Counted from the stretch's first letter, positions 8,912 to 17,576 are shown. The stretch: DNA of 64,000 nt from Bacillota bacterium (GCA_012839805.1 DUMU01000039.1:1-64000); one strand, 5' to 3'. Notes: generated by a model from the letters alone, not told the origin. Program-made: numbers and translations.

Positions 8912-9720
8912 AGCTGCTTTTCCTGGGGGATATAGTGGGCCGGCCGGGACGGCGGGCGGTGGCGGAAGTCCTGCCCCGGTGGCAGGAGCGCAACGGCTAT
9001 GACCTCATCATAGCCAACGGCGAGAACGCGGCCGGCGGGGTCGGCCTCACTCCCCCCATCCTGGCCGAGCTTCGGCAGGCCGGCATCGACGTGGTTACGA
9101 GCGGCAACCACATCTGGGCCAAGAAGGAGATCATCCCGGTGCTGGAGGAGGGAGCAGAGCCCCTCCTCCGGCCGGCCAACTTCCCTCCTGGTACCCCGGG
9201 ACGAGGCTTCCTGGTGGCAACGGCCCGCAGCGGAGTGAAGGTCGGGGTGATCAACCTGATGGGCAGGACCTTCATGGAGCCGCTGGATTCACCTTTCCGG
9301 GTGGCGGATAGCTGTCTTGCCGCCCTGCCGCCGGAGGTCAAGGTGGTGCTCGTAGATTTCCACGCGGAAGCCACGGCGGAGAAAGTGGCCATGGGGTGGT
9401 ATCTGGACGGCAGGGTCAGCGCCTGCCTCGGAACGCATACCCATGTGCCCACCGTGGATGAAAGGGTGCTTCCCAAGGGTACGGCCTACGTGACCGACGC
9501 GGGTATGTGTGGCCCGACCGATTCGGTCATCGGGGTAGAAGTGGAGATCATCTTGCGGGGTTTCCTGACCCAGCTCCCGGTCAGGCACGAGGTGGCCAGG
9601 GGCGGGCCGGTGGTGGTGGATGGAGTAGAGGTCGACGTCAACCCGGAAACAGGCAAGGCCGCCGCCATCCGCCGGATTCGGGAGCTTCTCCGCCCCGGGG
9701 AAACGGCAGCAGGGCAGTGA
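8908..9720 (+). CDS. ymdB: YmdB-family metallophosphoesterase
   Basis: Di-metal cyclic-nucleotide phosphodiesterase family (TIGR00282), 270 aa. Metal-binding motifs are clear: [38 protein letters not shown] and GTHTHVPT. In B. subtilis YmdB acts on 2',3'-cAMP and affects colony differentiation and motility, and works with RNase Y. The GTG start overlaps the rny stop, so the two are coupled. An 8-bp hairpin (9749-9768, CAGCGTGC/GCACGCTG) follows but has no T tract. Confidence 0.95.
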   Translation: MKLLFLGDIVGRPGRRAVAEVLPRWQERNGYDLIIANGENAAGGVGLTPPILAELRQAGIDVVTSGNHIWAKKEIIPVLEEGAEPLLRPANFPPGTPGRGFLVATARSGVKVGVINLMGRTFMEPLDSPFRVADSCLAALPPEVKVVLVDFHAEATAEKVAMGWYLDGRVSACLGTHTHVPTVDERVLPKGTAYVTDAGMCGPTDSVIGVEVEIILRGFLTQLPVRHEVARGGPVVVDGVEVDVNPETGKAAAIRRIRELLRPGETAAGQ

Positions 9721-9813
9721 AGATCGACCCCTGCCAACCCAGGGCAGCCAGCGTGCGCCGGCACGCTGAAGCACATCCCGCGCCAACGATCGGTTCGTGG
9801 TGAGTGCGCAGAG

Positions 9814-9865
9814 CCCGGCCGAAGGGTTTGTTGGTGCATTTCGCACCATCCCGCTCAGCCGGGGA
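9814..9865 (+). ncRNA. Structured intergenic motif, copy A (unknown)
   Basis: Shares three identical blocks, in the same order and spacing to within 1 nt, with copy B at 14286-14336: GGCCGAAGGGTT (9817-9828), CCATCCCGCT (9846-9855) and GCCGGGGA (9858-9865). It can fold with P1 CCCGGC/GCCGGG, P2 GGG/CCC and P3 GGTGC/GCACC around an ATTTC loop. Paired positions differ between copies while pairing is kept. It ends 64 nt before the start of the isomerase gene. It matches no riboswitch class I can recall; a mobile palindromic repeat is the main alternative. Confidence 0.4.
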
Positions 9866-9929
9866 CGGTGAAAAGTGCGCCATCGCCGACCGGGAGCGCA
9901 GGACGGCAGACGAAGGGAAGGGGTCTGGG

Positions 9930-10769
9930 ATGAGATTCGGATGTTGTGTTTCGCTGCCGCGAGCGGCCCCGCAGGTGAACGGCGATCGGCCTTCCGGGAT
10001 GGAGGCTAGAGTAGCGGAACTGAGGCGGAAGCTGGAGCACTTGAAGACCCTGGGGTATGAGTTCCCCGAGTTTGGGGTGGGGATGGTTACTCGCCCCAGT
10101 GAACCCGGGGAGTTAGATCTCTTACAGTCCCTGGTGGACGAGTTGCAGTTTCGTCCCGTGGCTTTCAACGCTTTCGTGCCGCCGGACATCCCCCTGATAG
10201 GCCAGCGACGGGATGCGGAGCAGATCAAGGATTACGTTCACCTGGCTTGCGAAGGGGTCAAGCGGCTGGGCGGCCGGATAGTCGTTTTTGGTAGCGGCGC
10301 CGCCCGCCGTATACCGGAAGGTTTCCCGGCCGACGAGGCCTGGGATCAGGCCGTCGAGTTCATGACCTGGTGTAGCGACATCGGTCAGGACTATGGGATT
10401 ACCTTTGCCGTCGAGCATCTGCGTAGAGCCGAGACCAACCTGATCAACAGCTTCGGTGAGGCGTTAAGACTGGCGAAAGAGGTCGGCCGCCCGAACGTCA
10501 AGGTCCTGGCCGACTACTACCACATGCTGGAGGAGAACGAGGATCTATCCTCCCTGGAAGGTGCGAGAGGCTGGGTCGTCCACGTGCACGTGGCCGATAA
10601 CGGCCGCATCAGCCCCGGCAAGGGCGGCGCGGACTTTGCCGCCCTCTTCCGCAGGCTAAAGGCGGAAGGCTACCAGGGGGGCATCTCGATAGAGTCACGC
10701 TTCGACGACTTCTACAAAGAGACAGAAGAAGCCATCGGCTTTCTGAAGCAGCAGTGGGAGTCCTGTTGA
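9930..10769 (+). CDS. Sugar phosphate isomerase/epimerase-like TIM-barrel protein
   Basis: 279-aa protein of the AP-endonuclease-2-like (xylose isomerase-like) TIM-barrel family. Candidate metal ligands sit in FAVEHL, VLADYYHM, VVHVHVAD and GGISIESRF, the usual late-barrel Glu/Asp/His positions. Such enzymes isomerise or epimerise sugars or keto-acids; the substrate cannot be told. Start is ATG 9930 behind GAAGGGAAGGGG; the open frame extends further upstream only through the structured motif. It stands alone between ymdB and the XRE regulator gene and marks the left edge of the accessory region. Confidence 0.8.
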   Translation: MRFGCCVSLPRAAPQVNGDRPSGMEARVAELRRKLEHLKTLGYEFPEFGVGMVTRPSEPGELDLLQSLVDELQFRPVAFNAFVPPDIPLIGQRRDAEQIKDYVHLACEGVKRLGGRIVVFGSGAARRIPEGFPADEAWDQAVEFMTWCSDIGQDYGITFAVEHLRRAETNLINSFGEALRLAKEVGRPNVKVLADYYHMLEENEDLSSLEGARGWVVHVHVADNGRISPGKGGADFAALFRRLKAEGYQGGISIESRFDDFYKETEEAIGFLKQQWESC

Positions 10770-10865
10770 GAGTACTGCCGACTGCCCCGGGGGCGGCGAA
10801 GCGGTCGCCTGTGGTGCGAGATGGTGTTCATTAGGCCGGAATCGGTGGCCGGCTTCAACTCACGG

Positions 10866-10895
10866 TTGAGCCCATCTCATTAGTCTCGATAGTAT
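10866..10895 (+). promoter_or_regulatory. Possible promoter for the XRE regulator
   Basis: TTGAGC at 10866-10871, an 18-nt spacer and TAGTAT at 10890-10895, about 60 nt before the start codon. Reasonable but not perfect match to a housekeeping promoter. Confidence 0.35.
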
Positions 10896-10955
10896 CCCCT
10901 GCTCTGCCATGCTACACTGCGAATGCACAACCCAGACTGACAGGAGGGGGATTTT

Positions 10956-11735
10956 ATGGTCGATCAGACTGCGTTAGGAAACAAGATTCTTGAAAGGCGT
11001 AAGGCAAAAGGACTGACCCAGGAACAGCTGGGCCATGAATTGGGAGTCAGTGCTCAGGCGGTTTCCAAGTGGGAACTGGGTGAGTCCCTCCCAGACGCCG
11101 CAATACTTCCTTCTCTGTGCAAGGTACTGGAGGTTTCTGCAGACACCTTGCTCGGAATCGACGGTGGAGTAGGAATTGATACTCTAAGCAGGGAGTTGGC
11201 GAAGCGTATCCACCAGCAGAAAGATCCAGGTGAAGCACTGGTACAGGCGCTGAAGTATCTCCAAACCGGAGGAACACAGTATAGCGAAAGGACACCTTAC
11301 ACGGGCACGAACATTGCCTACAACTTTAATAATGGTGCTCTTACGGGTGTCGATCTCTGGAGCAGCGTGGGCATTGTATGCTTCATGCGGGGAGAGGTGC
11401 TAAGACCTGGAGCAATATCTACAGAGCGTCTCCATAGCATTCGTACTCTGATCTCTCCGGAACACTGGAGAATTGCAGAACTCCTTCTAACGGGGCCTAA
11501 GAAAGAGAAGGAGCTACTGGAAGCGAATGCAGCCACCGGCGATCCGGAGTCCCTGCGAAACGCGATCGAGACGATGACTGAGGCCGGGCTCGTGGAGCGG
11601 GATCAAGAGGGCTATAAGCTCGGTACATTTGGGTTGCTCTTTGCGGCCGTAATAAGAGCGCTTTGCGCGGACAAGCTGACCAGGGTCGGCATGGGGTGCC
11701 TATATAGCCGTCAATTCCCTCCACCCGCTGAATAG
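10956..11735 (+). CDS. XRE-family transcriptional regulator with C-terminal winged helix
   Basis: 259-aa putative DNA-binding protein. Residues 8-65 form a Cro/CI-type helix-turn-helix (LTQEQLGHELGVSAQAVSKW). The middle, with FNNGALTGVDLWSSVG, matches nothing I recognise. Residues about 165-240 look like a winged-helix fold (LISPEHWRIAELLL, then AIETMTEAGLVERDQEGYKL). Start ATG 10956 has a strong site, ACAGGAGGGGG. It is a single-gene unit ending at a good hairpin. No neighbouring operon points to its target; autoregulation is possible. Confidence 0.8.
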   Translation: MVDQTALGNKILERRKAKGLTQEQLGHELGVSAQAVSKWELGESLPDAAILPSLCKVLEVSADTLLGIDGGVGIDTLSRELAKRIHQQKDPGEALVQALKYLQTGGTQYSERTPYTGTNIAYNFNNGALTGVDLWSSVGIVCFMRGEVLRPGAISTERLHSIRTLISPEHWRIAELLLTGPKKEKELLEANAATGDPESLRNAIETMTEAGLVERDQEGYKLGTFGLLFAAVIRALCADKLTRVGMGCLYSRQFPPPAE

Positions 11736-11743
11736 CCAGGCAT

Positions 11744-11771
11744 TTCGCCCCGCTCCCCTGAGCGGGGCGAA
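11744..11771 (+). terminator. Hairpin terminator after the XRE gene
   Basis: Perfect 11-bp stem TTCGCCCCGCT/AGCGGGGCGAA with a 6-nt loop, 8 nt after the stop codon. The downstream tract CTCTT is only weakly T-rich. It could also stop readthrough toward the opposite-strand ABC fragment. Confidence 0.6.
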
Positions 11772-11833
11772 CTCTTATCGATACCACTGCGCCTGGAGAC
11801 TAAAGAGCTCATGATATCTTCCTCGCCGTTCCG

Positions 11834-12010
11834 TCAGTTGAGATGGGAACCGGTTTGAACGATCCGGCCCTCCTCGAGCACCACGATCCGGTCGGCCAGG
11901 CGCGCCGAGCTCACCCGATGCGAGATGAGTATGGCCGTTCTCCCCTTGGCCAGCTCGGCGAACTTTCGGAATACCTCTGACTCGGTAACGGGGTCGAGAG
12001 AAGTAGTGTC
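11834..12010 (-). pseudogene. ABC exporter ATPase, C-terminal fragment
   Basis: Reads as the last part of an MsbA/MdlB-type nucleotide-binding domain: SLDPVTESEVFRKFAEL (just after Walker B), GRTAILISHR (H-loop) and ADRIVVLEEGRIVQTGSH. It stops immediately after GSHLN, where the family continues with EELL and about 20 more residues. Upstream there is no signature, Walker A or membrane domain; the frame turns into unrelated Arg/Pro-rich sequence under the aldo/keto reductase gene. So it is truncated at both ends. Confidence 0.8.
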
Positions 12011-12117
12011 CGGTATGCTGGCGTAAAAGTGTAGAGGGTCATGAGGCCCCTCGGCGGAAAGAGGCTTCGGCGAGAACGGCTTCCCGAGAGCACGGCGAGA
12101 GGAAGGTGACCGGTTCG

Positions 12118-13296
12118 ATGAGGTACAATCAGTGCGGAGACCTCCGCATCTCCGAGGTTGGCGTGGGCTGCTATAGCCTTGCGGGGGTCTACGGCAAGAA
12201 GGACCTGGACGAGTTCGCCCGGATGGTCCGGCGCGCCTACGAGCTTGGAGTGACGTTCTTCGACACGGCGGACGCATACGGGGACGCCGAGTCGATCCTC
12301 GGGAAGATCGTGCGCGACTTCCGGAGCGACATCCATATTGCCACCAAGGTGGGCGTGGTCTCAGGCGCAAGCATAGACCTGTCCCCCGCGAGGGTGAAAA
12401 GGGCGTGCGAGGAAAGCCTCGCGCGGCTCGGCACGGACTATATCGACCTCTACCAAGTCCACTTCGACGATACGAAGACTCCCGTCGAGGACGTAGTGCG
12501 CGCTCTGGAGAGCCTCGTCGCTGCGGGCAAGATCCGCCACTACGGCGTCGGCCATCTGCCTGCCGATAAGATTGCCAGGTACGCCCAGGTCGGACACCCC
12601 CTCTCGGTACTCATGGAGCTCTCGGCAGCGGCCAGGGACGCCCGCGCGAAGCTTCTCCCGCTCTGCAGGGAACACGGCATGGCTGCGATAGCCTTCAGCA
12701 CCACGGGTCGCGGCATCCTGACCGGGACGATCGGCGAGGGTCACGTGTTCCCCGATGGCGACATCCGTCAATACGACCCGCTTTTCCAGCGCGAGCAGTT
12801 CCGGTCGGCGCTCCGGATCGCAGCGAGGATCGCAGAGCTCGGGCGCCGCTACGGGAAGACCCCCGCCCAGGCCGCAATAGCATGGGTGCTTGCCCAGCCG
12901 GGTGTGGTCTGTGCGCTCACCGGGCCGTCCAACGTCTCGCACCTCGAGGAAAATGTAGGCGGTTCCGGGTGGAGAATCTCAGATGAGGATCTGGCATCGT
13001 TCGAGGCATTTCTTTCCGAGGAAGACGCCAGACTGGACCGCGAACGCAAAGAGGCCGTCGTCGGCATCCTAAGCTCGCCGCTCCCCGCAGACCCGCAGGC
13101 TGCTTTCAAGGACCTGGTCTATGCCATTGATACCGCGGCAGCAACCGGAATGTGTGCCGAAGCGCAAATCGTGCCGGTGTTTGAGGAACTGCTGGCCGTG
13201 CAGAAGGCGCCCGGTGAACAGGCAGCGGGCAAGCTCGACGACATCCGCCGGCGATTGGCAGCAATGGTATTAGGGCGACCCTCACTTTCAGGCTGA
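12118..13296 (+). CDS. Aldo/keto reductase with C-terminal extension
   Basis: 392-aa NAD(P)H-dependent oxidoreductase of the aldo/keto reductase TIM-barrel superfamily. The catalytic tetrad is visible: Asp and Tyr in FFDTADAYGDAE, Lys in IATKVG and His in YQVHFDD. The coenzyme region TPAQAAIAWVLAQPGVV and GPSNVSHLEENV follows. The barrel ends near residue 300; about 80 further residues form a charged helical extension not usual in the family. Start ATG 12118 follows AGAGGAAGG at 11-nt spacing; GTG 12106 is an alternative. Single gene with no operon partner; the substrate is unknown. Confidence 0.88.
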   Translation: MRYNQCGDLRISEVGVGCYSLAGVYGKKDLDEFARMVRRAYELGVTFFDTADAYGDAESILGKIVRDFRSDIHIATKVGVVSGASIDLSPARVKRACEESLARLGTDYIDLYQVHFDDTKTPVEDVVRALESLVAAGKIRHYGVGHLPADKIARYAQVGHPLSVLMELSAAARDARAKLLPLCREHGMAAIAFSTTGRGILTGTIGEGHVFPDGDIRQYDPLFQREQFRSALRIAARIAELGRRYGKTPAQAAIAWVLAQPGVVCALTGPSNVSHLEENVGGSGWRISDEDLASFEAFLSEEDARLDRERKEAVVGILSSPLPADPQAAFKDLVYAIDTAAATGMCAEAQIVPVFEELLAVQKAPGEQAAGKLDDIRRRLAAMVLGRPSLSG

Positions 13297-13436
13297 GCGC
13301 GGTCGTTTCATGGCGAGATAGGGGCACACTTTGGGCGTTTCGGGCTTTCAGTTGGACATTCGGCAGCCAGAATGCCCGACGCTGCACACCCCGATGTTAC
13401 GCGGGTTCGCGGTTTCGTACAAGGTTGCATCACCCC

Positions 13437-13701
13437 GGTCGCTATCGCGAAGTGGCCGAGAACCTCAGGGTGAAAAAAGTCCGGGGCGAGGATCGTCGTT
13501 ACATCGCCTGCTTCAATCCTACCGAGGCTGAATACGACCACAAGACCCGGGAGTCCATCGTGTAGGAGCTTCGAGCCGAGCTGGAAGATCAACGCGGAGG
13601 TGGCCAAAGCCTACCGGGGTCTCCAAACCATTGAGCGGTCCTTCCGGAGTTTGAAGAGCTTGGAAGAGATCAATCCCGTGTATCACTGGCAGGAGCGTCG
13701 C
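13437..13701 (+). pseudogene. Remnant of an IS1634-type transposase
   Basis: Two collinear fragments resemble an IS1634-family (IS4-like DDE) transposase. The first, from 13437, reads GRYREVAENLRVKKVRGE and RRYIACFNPTEAEYDHK, then meets an in-frame TAG at about 13563. The second, in another frame from 13600, reads AKAYRGLQTIERSFRSLKS and NPVYHWQERR, the C-terminal segment around the catalytic Glu region. The middle of the protein is deleted. No intact gene or clear terminal inverted repeats were found. Confidence 0.75.
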
Positions 13702-14578
13702 CACGCCTCGAGCCCTTGGCGAAGGACGACCGTGATGCCAAAACGGAAGCTTCGCGCGCCCCAAACGCCCTTGTATAGCCACTCCTTTGCATTACAGGTG
13801 TCAAAGTGCTACCGTGCGGAAGCAGAACTTAAGCGGAATGGGTTCGAGGCCTGGTGCCGCCAGCGCGGGTGCGGGAAGGCGGTGGAGGCCTAAGGCGGTC
13901 ACCCCTTCTGCGCTTCTTTAGCGGGAGTCATATCAAGCGGGCTGCCGATGGTCGCCAGATGACTACCCATTCCACTTCCACGGCTGAGGGCAAGGCAGTG
14001 TCGAAATACGCGGGCAGGGTGGCACCTGCAAACACTGCTCCAGTATGTGCGTTCGCCGGCGCTCACTCCCTGTGTTCTGGCATCTCCGTCCTGTTTCCTG
14101 CCCGTCCCTGCTTGTAGCCAGGGGTGTCCTTTTCAGCCGGCGCCGACAACAGCAACAGGGTCGGCTTCTTTGTAGCAGGCCGGGGAAACTCACCAGACTA
14201 AAGCCGGCTGCGAATGCCCGCCAGTCCTGATCTTTGTGATAGCGAGCCGCTGCTCGGATGGGGGAAGGTCAATAATGTGCTAGACCCTGGCCGAAGGGTT
14301 GGTGGGGCATCATTTGCCATCCCGCTTGGCCGGGGAAAGGGAGGGGTGCAGCATTTCAGCGGTCCGAGACCACCGGCAGCCGGCCGAGGCGGATGTGGGT
14401 CGTATACGGGTGGCGGCAGGTTCGGTTCTTGGCTTCGTCCGAAGCGGGACCTCGGTACCAACAGGACTGCTGGCCCATATACTGGACCGATCGCCCGGTC
14501 GGCGCGCTCGGGGCAAACCCATGGTCCGGCCGTGGGCGGGGACCGGCACGAAGGAGTAATCAGAAGGAGGATTTAGGA
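13702..14578. other. 877-bp non-coding stretch
   Basis: Lies between the transposase remnant and the NitT-type importer. Short open frames here look random and match nothing I recognise. The first 190 bp may be further decayed insertion sequence. It contains a small hairpin (CGAGC-CGCT-GCTCG, near 14244-14257) and structured motif copy B. A strong ribosome binding site (AGAAGGAGG) ends the stretch. No convincing promoter was identified. Confidence 0.5.
14286..14336 (+). ncRNA. Structured intergenic motif, copy B (unknown)
   Basis: Partner of copy A at 9814-9865. Identical blocks: GGCCGAAGGGTT (14289-14300), CCATCCCGCT (14317-14326) and GCCGGGGA (14329-14336). P1 is CCTGGCC/GGCCGGG, where a T-G pair replaces the C-G of copy A. 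P2 is GGG/CCC. The apical stem is GGC/GCC with a 7-nt loop, instead of GGTGC/GCACC. It sits about 240 nt before the importer start. Function unknown; a regulatory leader or a dispersed repeat are both possible. Confidence 0.4.
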
Positions 14579-15679
14579 ATGAGGCTTATCCAGATCGGGA
14601 TTGCAGGGTGGAGCAGGGCGGGGAAGTCGGGAGTCCGGGGTCACGTCGCGTCACCGGCGTTGCCGCGGCCACGGCTGCTGCGGTCGCTACCGGTGCTGAT
14701 GCTGGCAGTGGCCATGGCTTTGGCCCTGATGGTCTTGGCTGCACCTGCCCTCACCGTCTCCCGCGTCTTGGGCGCGGCTCAGCCCGCGGAGAAGATCCGT
14801 ATCGCCCAGCAGTTTGGTCTCGTTTATGCCCCGCTATCCATCGCTCGTGAACTGAAAATCTTCGAAAAACACGGGCTGCAAGTCGAGTGGCGGCAACTGG
14901 GCTCAGGAGCGGCCGTCAACGAGGCGTTGATCGCCGGGCAGGTAGATGTGGGATTCATGGGTATCCCGCCCTTCCTGATCGGCTGGGACAAAGGAGTGCC
15001 CTGGAAGGTGGCCGTGGGCTTTGCCGAAGTTCCCATCGTCCTCGTGACCTACCGGGAAGACATCAAGAGCCTTGCCGATTTTACCAGTAAAGACAAGATA
15101 GCTTTGCCGTCCCCCGGGTCGGTTCAGCACCTGCTGCTGGGGATGGCGGCCAAGCGTGAACTGGGCAACGCCCAAGCCCTGGACTCGCTCCTGGTGGCCA
15201 TGGCCCACCCCGATGGCATGGCGGCGTTGCTGGCCAGGCGGGACATCACGGCCCACTTCACCACGCCCCCGTATGGTTTTGAACTGCTGAGCCGGCCGGG
15301 ATTCCACGCCGTACTCACGGACCAACAGGCCTTCGGAGGCCGCTTCAGCTTCAACGTGGGCGTGGTTACGCAGCAATTCCACGACTCCCGTCCCCGGGCC
15401 TACCGCCAGCTGGTGGCCGCCATAACCGAAGCCATGAACTGGCTGGAGACCCATAAAAAGGAGGCCGCTCCTATTCTCGCGCCCGAATTCAACCTGAGCA
15501 CCGACAAGACCTATGCGTATTTGACCTGGCCGGGAGTTCGCTACACCGTGGAGGTGCGGGGTCTGATGAAGTTTGCCCGGTTCATGCACGAAAACGGGTT
15601 CATCCGCCGTTTGCCCGCCAGCCTGGATGACCTGGCCTGGGAGAACGTGGCCGCGCTGGTGCCGCCGGGAGAGGAGTAG
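14579..15679 (+). CDS. NitT/TauT-type ABC transporter substrate-binding protein
   Basis: 366-aa exported binding protein of the nitrate/sulfonate/taurine/HMP-precursor family. It has a long basic N-terminus, a hydrophobic core (residues about 38-58) and a likely signal peptidase I site near VLGAAQ. There is no lipobox Cys, unusual for a Gram-positive. Family features: IRIAQQFGLVYAPLSIARE, VEWRQLGSGAAVNEALIAG and VDVGFMGIPPFLIGWDKG. Start ATG 14579 is behind AGAAGGAGG. First gene of a three-gene importer. The ligand cannot be deduced; sulfonates, nitrate-like anions and thiamin precursors are all used by relatives. Confidence 0.88.
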   Translation: MRLIQIGIAGWSRAGKSGVRGHVASPALPRPRLLRSLPVLMLAVAMALALMVLAAPALTVSRVLGAAQPAEKIRIAQQFGLVYAPLSIARELKIFEKHGLQVEWRQLGSGAAVNEALIAGQVDVGFMGIPPFLIGWDKGVPWKVAVGFAEVPIVLVTYREDIKSLADFTSKDKIALPSPGSVQHLLLGMAAKRELGNAQALDSLLVAMAHPDGMAALLARRDITAHFTTPPYGFELLSRPGFHAVLTDQQAFGGRFSFNVGVVTQQFHDSRPRAYRQLVAAITEAMNWLETHKKEAAPILAPEFNLSTDKTYAYLTWPGVRYTVEVRGLMKFARFMHENGFIRRLPASLDDLAWENVAALVPPGEE

Positions 15680-15718
15680 GGGGAGAACGGGACCGGACCC
15701 ATAGCAGGGGGCGGGGCA

Positions 15719-16558
15719 ATGTTGCCGGCAACCAACAAAAAACGAGAAACCGAGAAAGTGTGGCCGCGCAGGCGCAATCTCTTCTCTTCGCGCCTGGCCC
15801 GTCAGGTCGGTTGGCTGCTCATGGTCGGGGCCGCCTGGGAGGCTGTAGCACGGGCCGGTATTTACCCGCCTATCCTTTTTCCCCGGCTTTCCGACGTTTT
15901 CGTAGCTCTCCTCGCCGAGGTGCGGGGAGGGGAAATCCTCGCCCGTACCGGCTGGTCGCTGGGCACGATTTCCCTGGGGGTGGCTTTGGCGGTTACCATC
16001 TCGATCGCAGCTGCGGCCCTCGCCCTCGGCCTGCGCCCCCTGCGCTCCCTGGTGGACGCTCTGCTCAACGTACTTCATCCCCTGCCCGGCATTGCCGTAC
16101 TGCCCATCTTCCTTCTCTGGTTCGGTACGGGGGCTCCCGCGGTCCTGGCGGTAGTCGTCTTCTCTTGCATCTGGCCGATGGTGCAAAACCTCCTGGCCGG
16201 CCTGGAATCGGTACCCCGGACCCAGATCGACGCGGGGCGGAACTTGGGACTCGGCCGGGCCCGTCTTGCCCTCTTCGTTCTCATTCCGGCCTCGCTACCT
16301 TATGCGCTGGCCGGCCTGCGCCTGGCCTGGGCCCGGGGGTGGCAGACGGCGGTCGCGGGTGAAATGGTATTCGGGGCGGGCGGCGGCGACGGGGGGCTGG
16401 GGTGGTTCATCTACAAACGCCGCTTCTTCCTGGAGATCCCCGCCGTCTTTGCCGGCATGCTGATGATCATCCTCATCGGTATCCTCGTCGAACACGTCAT
16501 TTTCGGTACGCTCGAGCATTTGACCGTCAGGCGGTGGGGGATGAGCCGGACGGAGTAA
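15719..16558 (+). CDS. NitT/TauT-type ABC transporter permease
   Basis: 279-aa membrane subunit with about six helices. The binding-protein-dependent transport signature is seen in the region GLESVPRTQIDAGRNLGLG (the EAA loop that contacts the ATPase). It resembles SsuC/TauC/ThiX proteins. The gene lies 39 nt after the binding protein and 42 nt before the ATPase gene, in one operon. Start ATG 15719. Confidence 0.9.
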   Translation: MLPATNKKRETEKVWPRRRNLFSSRLARQVGWLLMVGAAWEAVARAGIYPPILFPRLSDVFVALLAEVRGGEILARTGWSLGTISLGVALAVTISIAAAALALGLRPLRSLVDALLNVLHPLPGIAVLPIFLLWFGTGAPAVLAVVVFSCIWPMVQNLLAGLESVPRTQIDAGRNLGLGRARLALFVLIPASLPYALAGLRLAWARGWQTAVAGEMVFGAGGGDGGLGWFIYKRRFFLEIPAVFAGMLMIILIGILVEHVIFGTLEHLTVRRWGMSRTE

Positions 16559-16600
16559 GCGCAGAGTCCGTAAGCGTAAGAGTCCGGGAGGTTGGCAGCG

Positions 16601-17563
16601 ATGGGAATGTTACCCGACTACCAGCAGGCGAAGAAGACAACACCGTTGCTCGTGGTGAACTCCCTGCACAAACGCTTTCCGGCTCCTGGGAGCGGGGGGG
16701 ACCTCACCGTGCTGGCGGAGGTGGAGCTCGCCGTTCACCGGGGGGAGTTTCTCTCGATCATCGGGCGGTCCGGGTGCGGCAAGACCACCCTACTGCGCTG
16801 TATTGCCGGGTTCGAGAAACCTTCCCGGGGTTCGCTGCGTATCGAAGGTCGGGAGATCACCGGCCCTGGAATCGACCGGATGATGGTGTTTCAGGACACC
16901 GAGCAGCTTTTTCCCTGGCTCACCGTCCTCGGTAACGTAGAGTTCGCACTCCAGGCGGCGCGGGTCCCGCGCCGGGAGCGGCGGGCGCGGGCCGTTCACT
17001 TTCTGGAAATGGTGGGGCTGGAACGCTTCCTGGATTACTACCCCCACCAGCTGTCCGGCGGCATGAAACAGCGGGTGGCGATCGCCCGGGCTCTTTCGGT
17101 CAGGCCGCGGATGCTGCTCATGGATGAACCGTTTGCCGCGCTGGACGCTATGACCCGCAGCCTCCTGCAGCAAGAATTGCTGCAGCTCTGGCAGCAGACG
17201 AAGGCTACCATCATCTTCGTCACCCACAATATCCAGGAAGCCATCATTCAAAGTGACCGCATCCTGGTGTTGCGGCCACTCCTGCCGGCAGGCTCGACCG
17301 GGTCTCGCGACCCTGCTTTCATCAGGGCGGCCGGAGGCGGCGCCGGCCCAGTTCTTAACCCTGGCCTCGGCAGCATGGCCGCGTTGATCGACAACCCTCT
17401 GCCCCGCCCGCGCCAGCCGGATATGCCCGGATTCGGGGTCATCTGGCGCCAGCTGCACCGTCTGATAGGTCTCGAAGTTGGGACCCGGGCCGGGCTGGTG
17501 GCTCAACCCGTGGCCGAACCTGCGGCCCAGCCCGTGGCCGAAGCTGCTCCCGTCTCAACGTAG
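16601..17563 (+). CDS. NitT/TauT-type ABC transporter ATPase with C-terminal extension
   Basis: 320-aa SsuB/TauB-like ATPase energising the importer. Walker A GRSGCGKTT, the Q-loop in MMVFQDTEQLFPWLTV, signature LSGGMKQRVAIARAL, Walker B LLMDEPFAALD and the H-loop VTHNIQEA are intact. The usual fold ends near residue 225; about 95 more residues end in repeated QPVAEPA-like units. Start ATG 16601 is preceded by GGGAGG at good spacing; TTG 16592 is less likely. The gene converges on the LacI-type regulator, 13 nt away, with no clear terminator between. Confidence 0.9.
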   Translation: MGMLPDYQQAKKTTPLLVVNSLHKRFPAPGSGGDLTVLAEVELAVHRGEFLSIIGRSGCGKTTLLRCIAGFEKPSRGSLRIEGREITGPGIDRMMVFQDTEQLFPWLTVLGNVEFALQAARVPRRERRARAVHFLEMVGLERFLDYYPHQLSGGMKQRVAIARALSVRPRMLLMDEPFAALDAMTRSLLQQELLQLWQQTKATIIFVTHNIQEAIIQSDRILVLRPLLPAGSTGSRDPAFIRAAGGGAGPVLNPGLGSMAALIDNPLPRPRQPDMPGFGVIWRQLHRLIGLEVGTRAGLVAQPVAEPAAQPVAEAAPVST

Positions 17564-17576
17564 CAAGGGCGAGCGG

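Noticed and set aside
9749-9768. Terminator after ymdB
   Set aside because: The 8-bp hairpin has no T tract; it may belong to the structured leader that follows.
13600-13893. A 97-codon open frame as an intact gene
   Set aside because: Its first third is the tail of the decayed transposase; the rest has no similarity I recognise.
14100-14578. TPP or guanidine riboswitch ahead of the NitT-type importer
   Set aside because: A CCTGATC string was seen but the other TPP core elements are missing, and guanidine-I core sequences are absent; only the unassigned motif remains.
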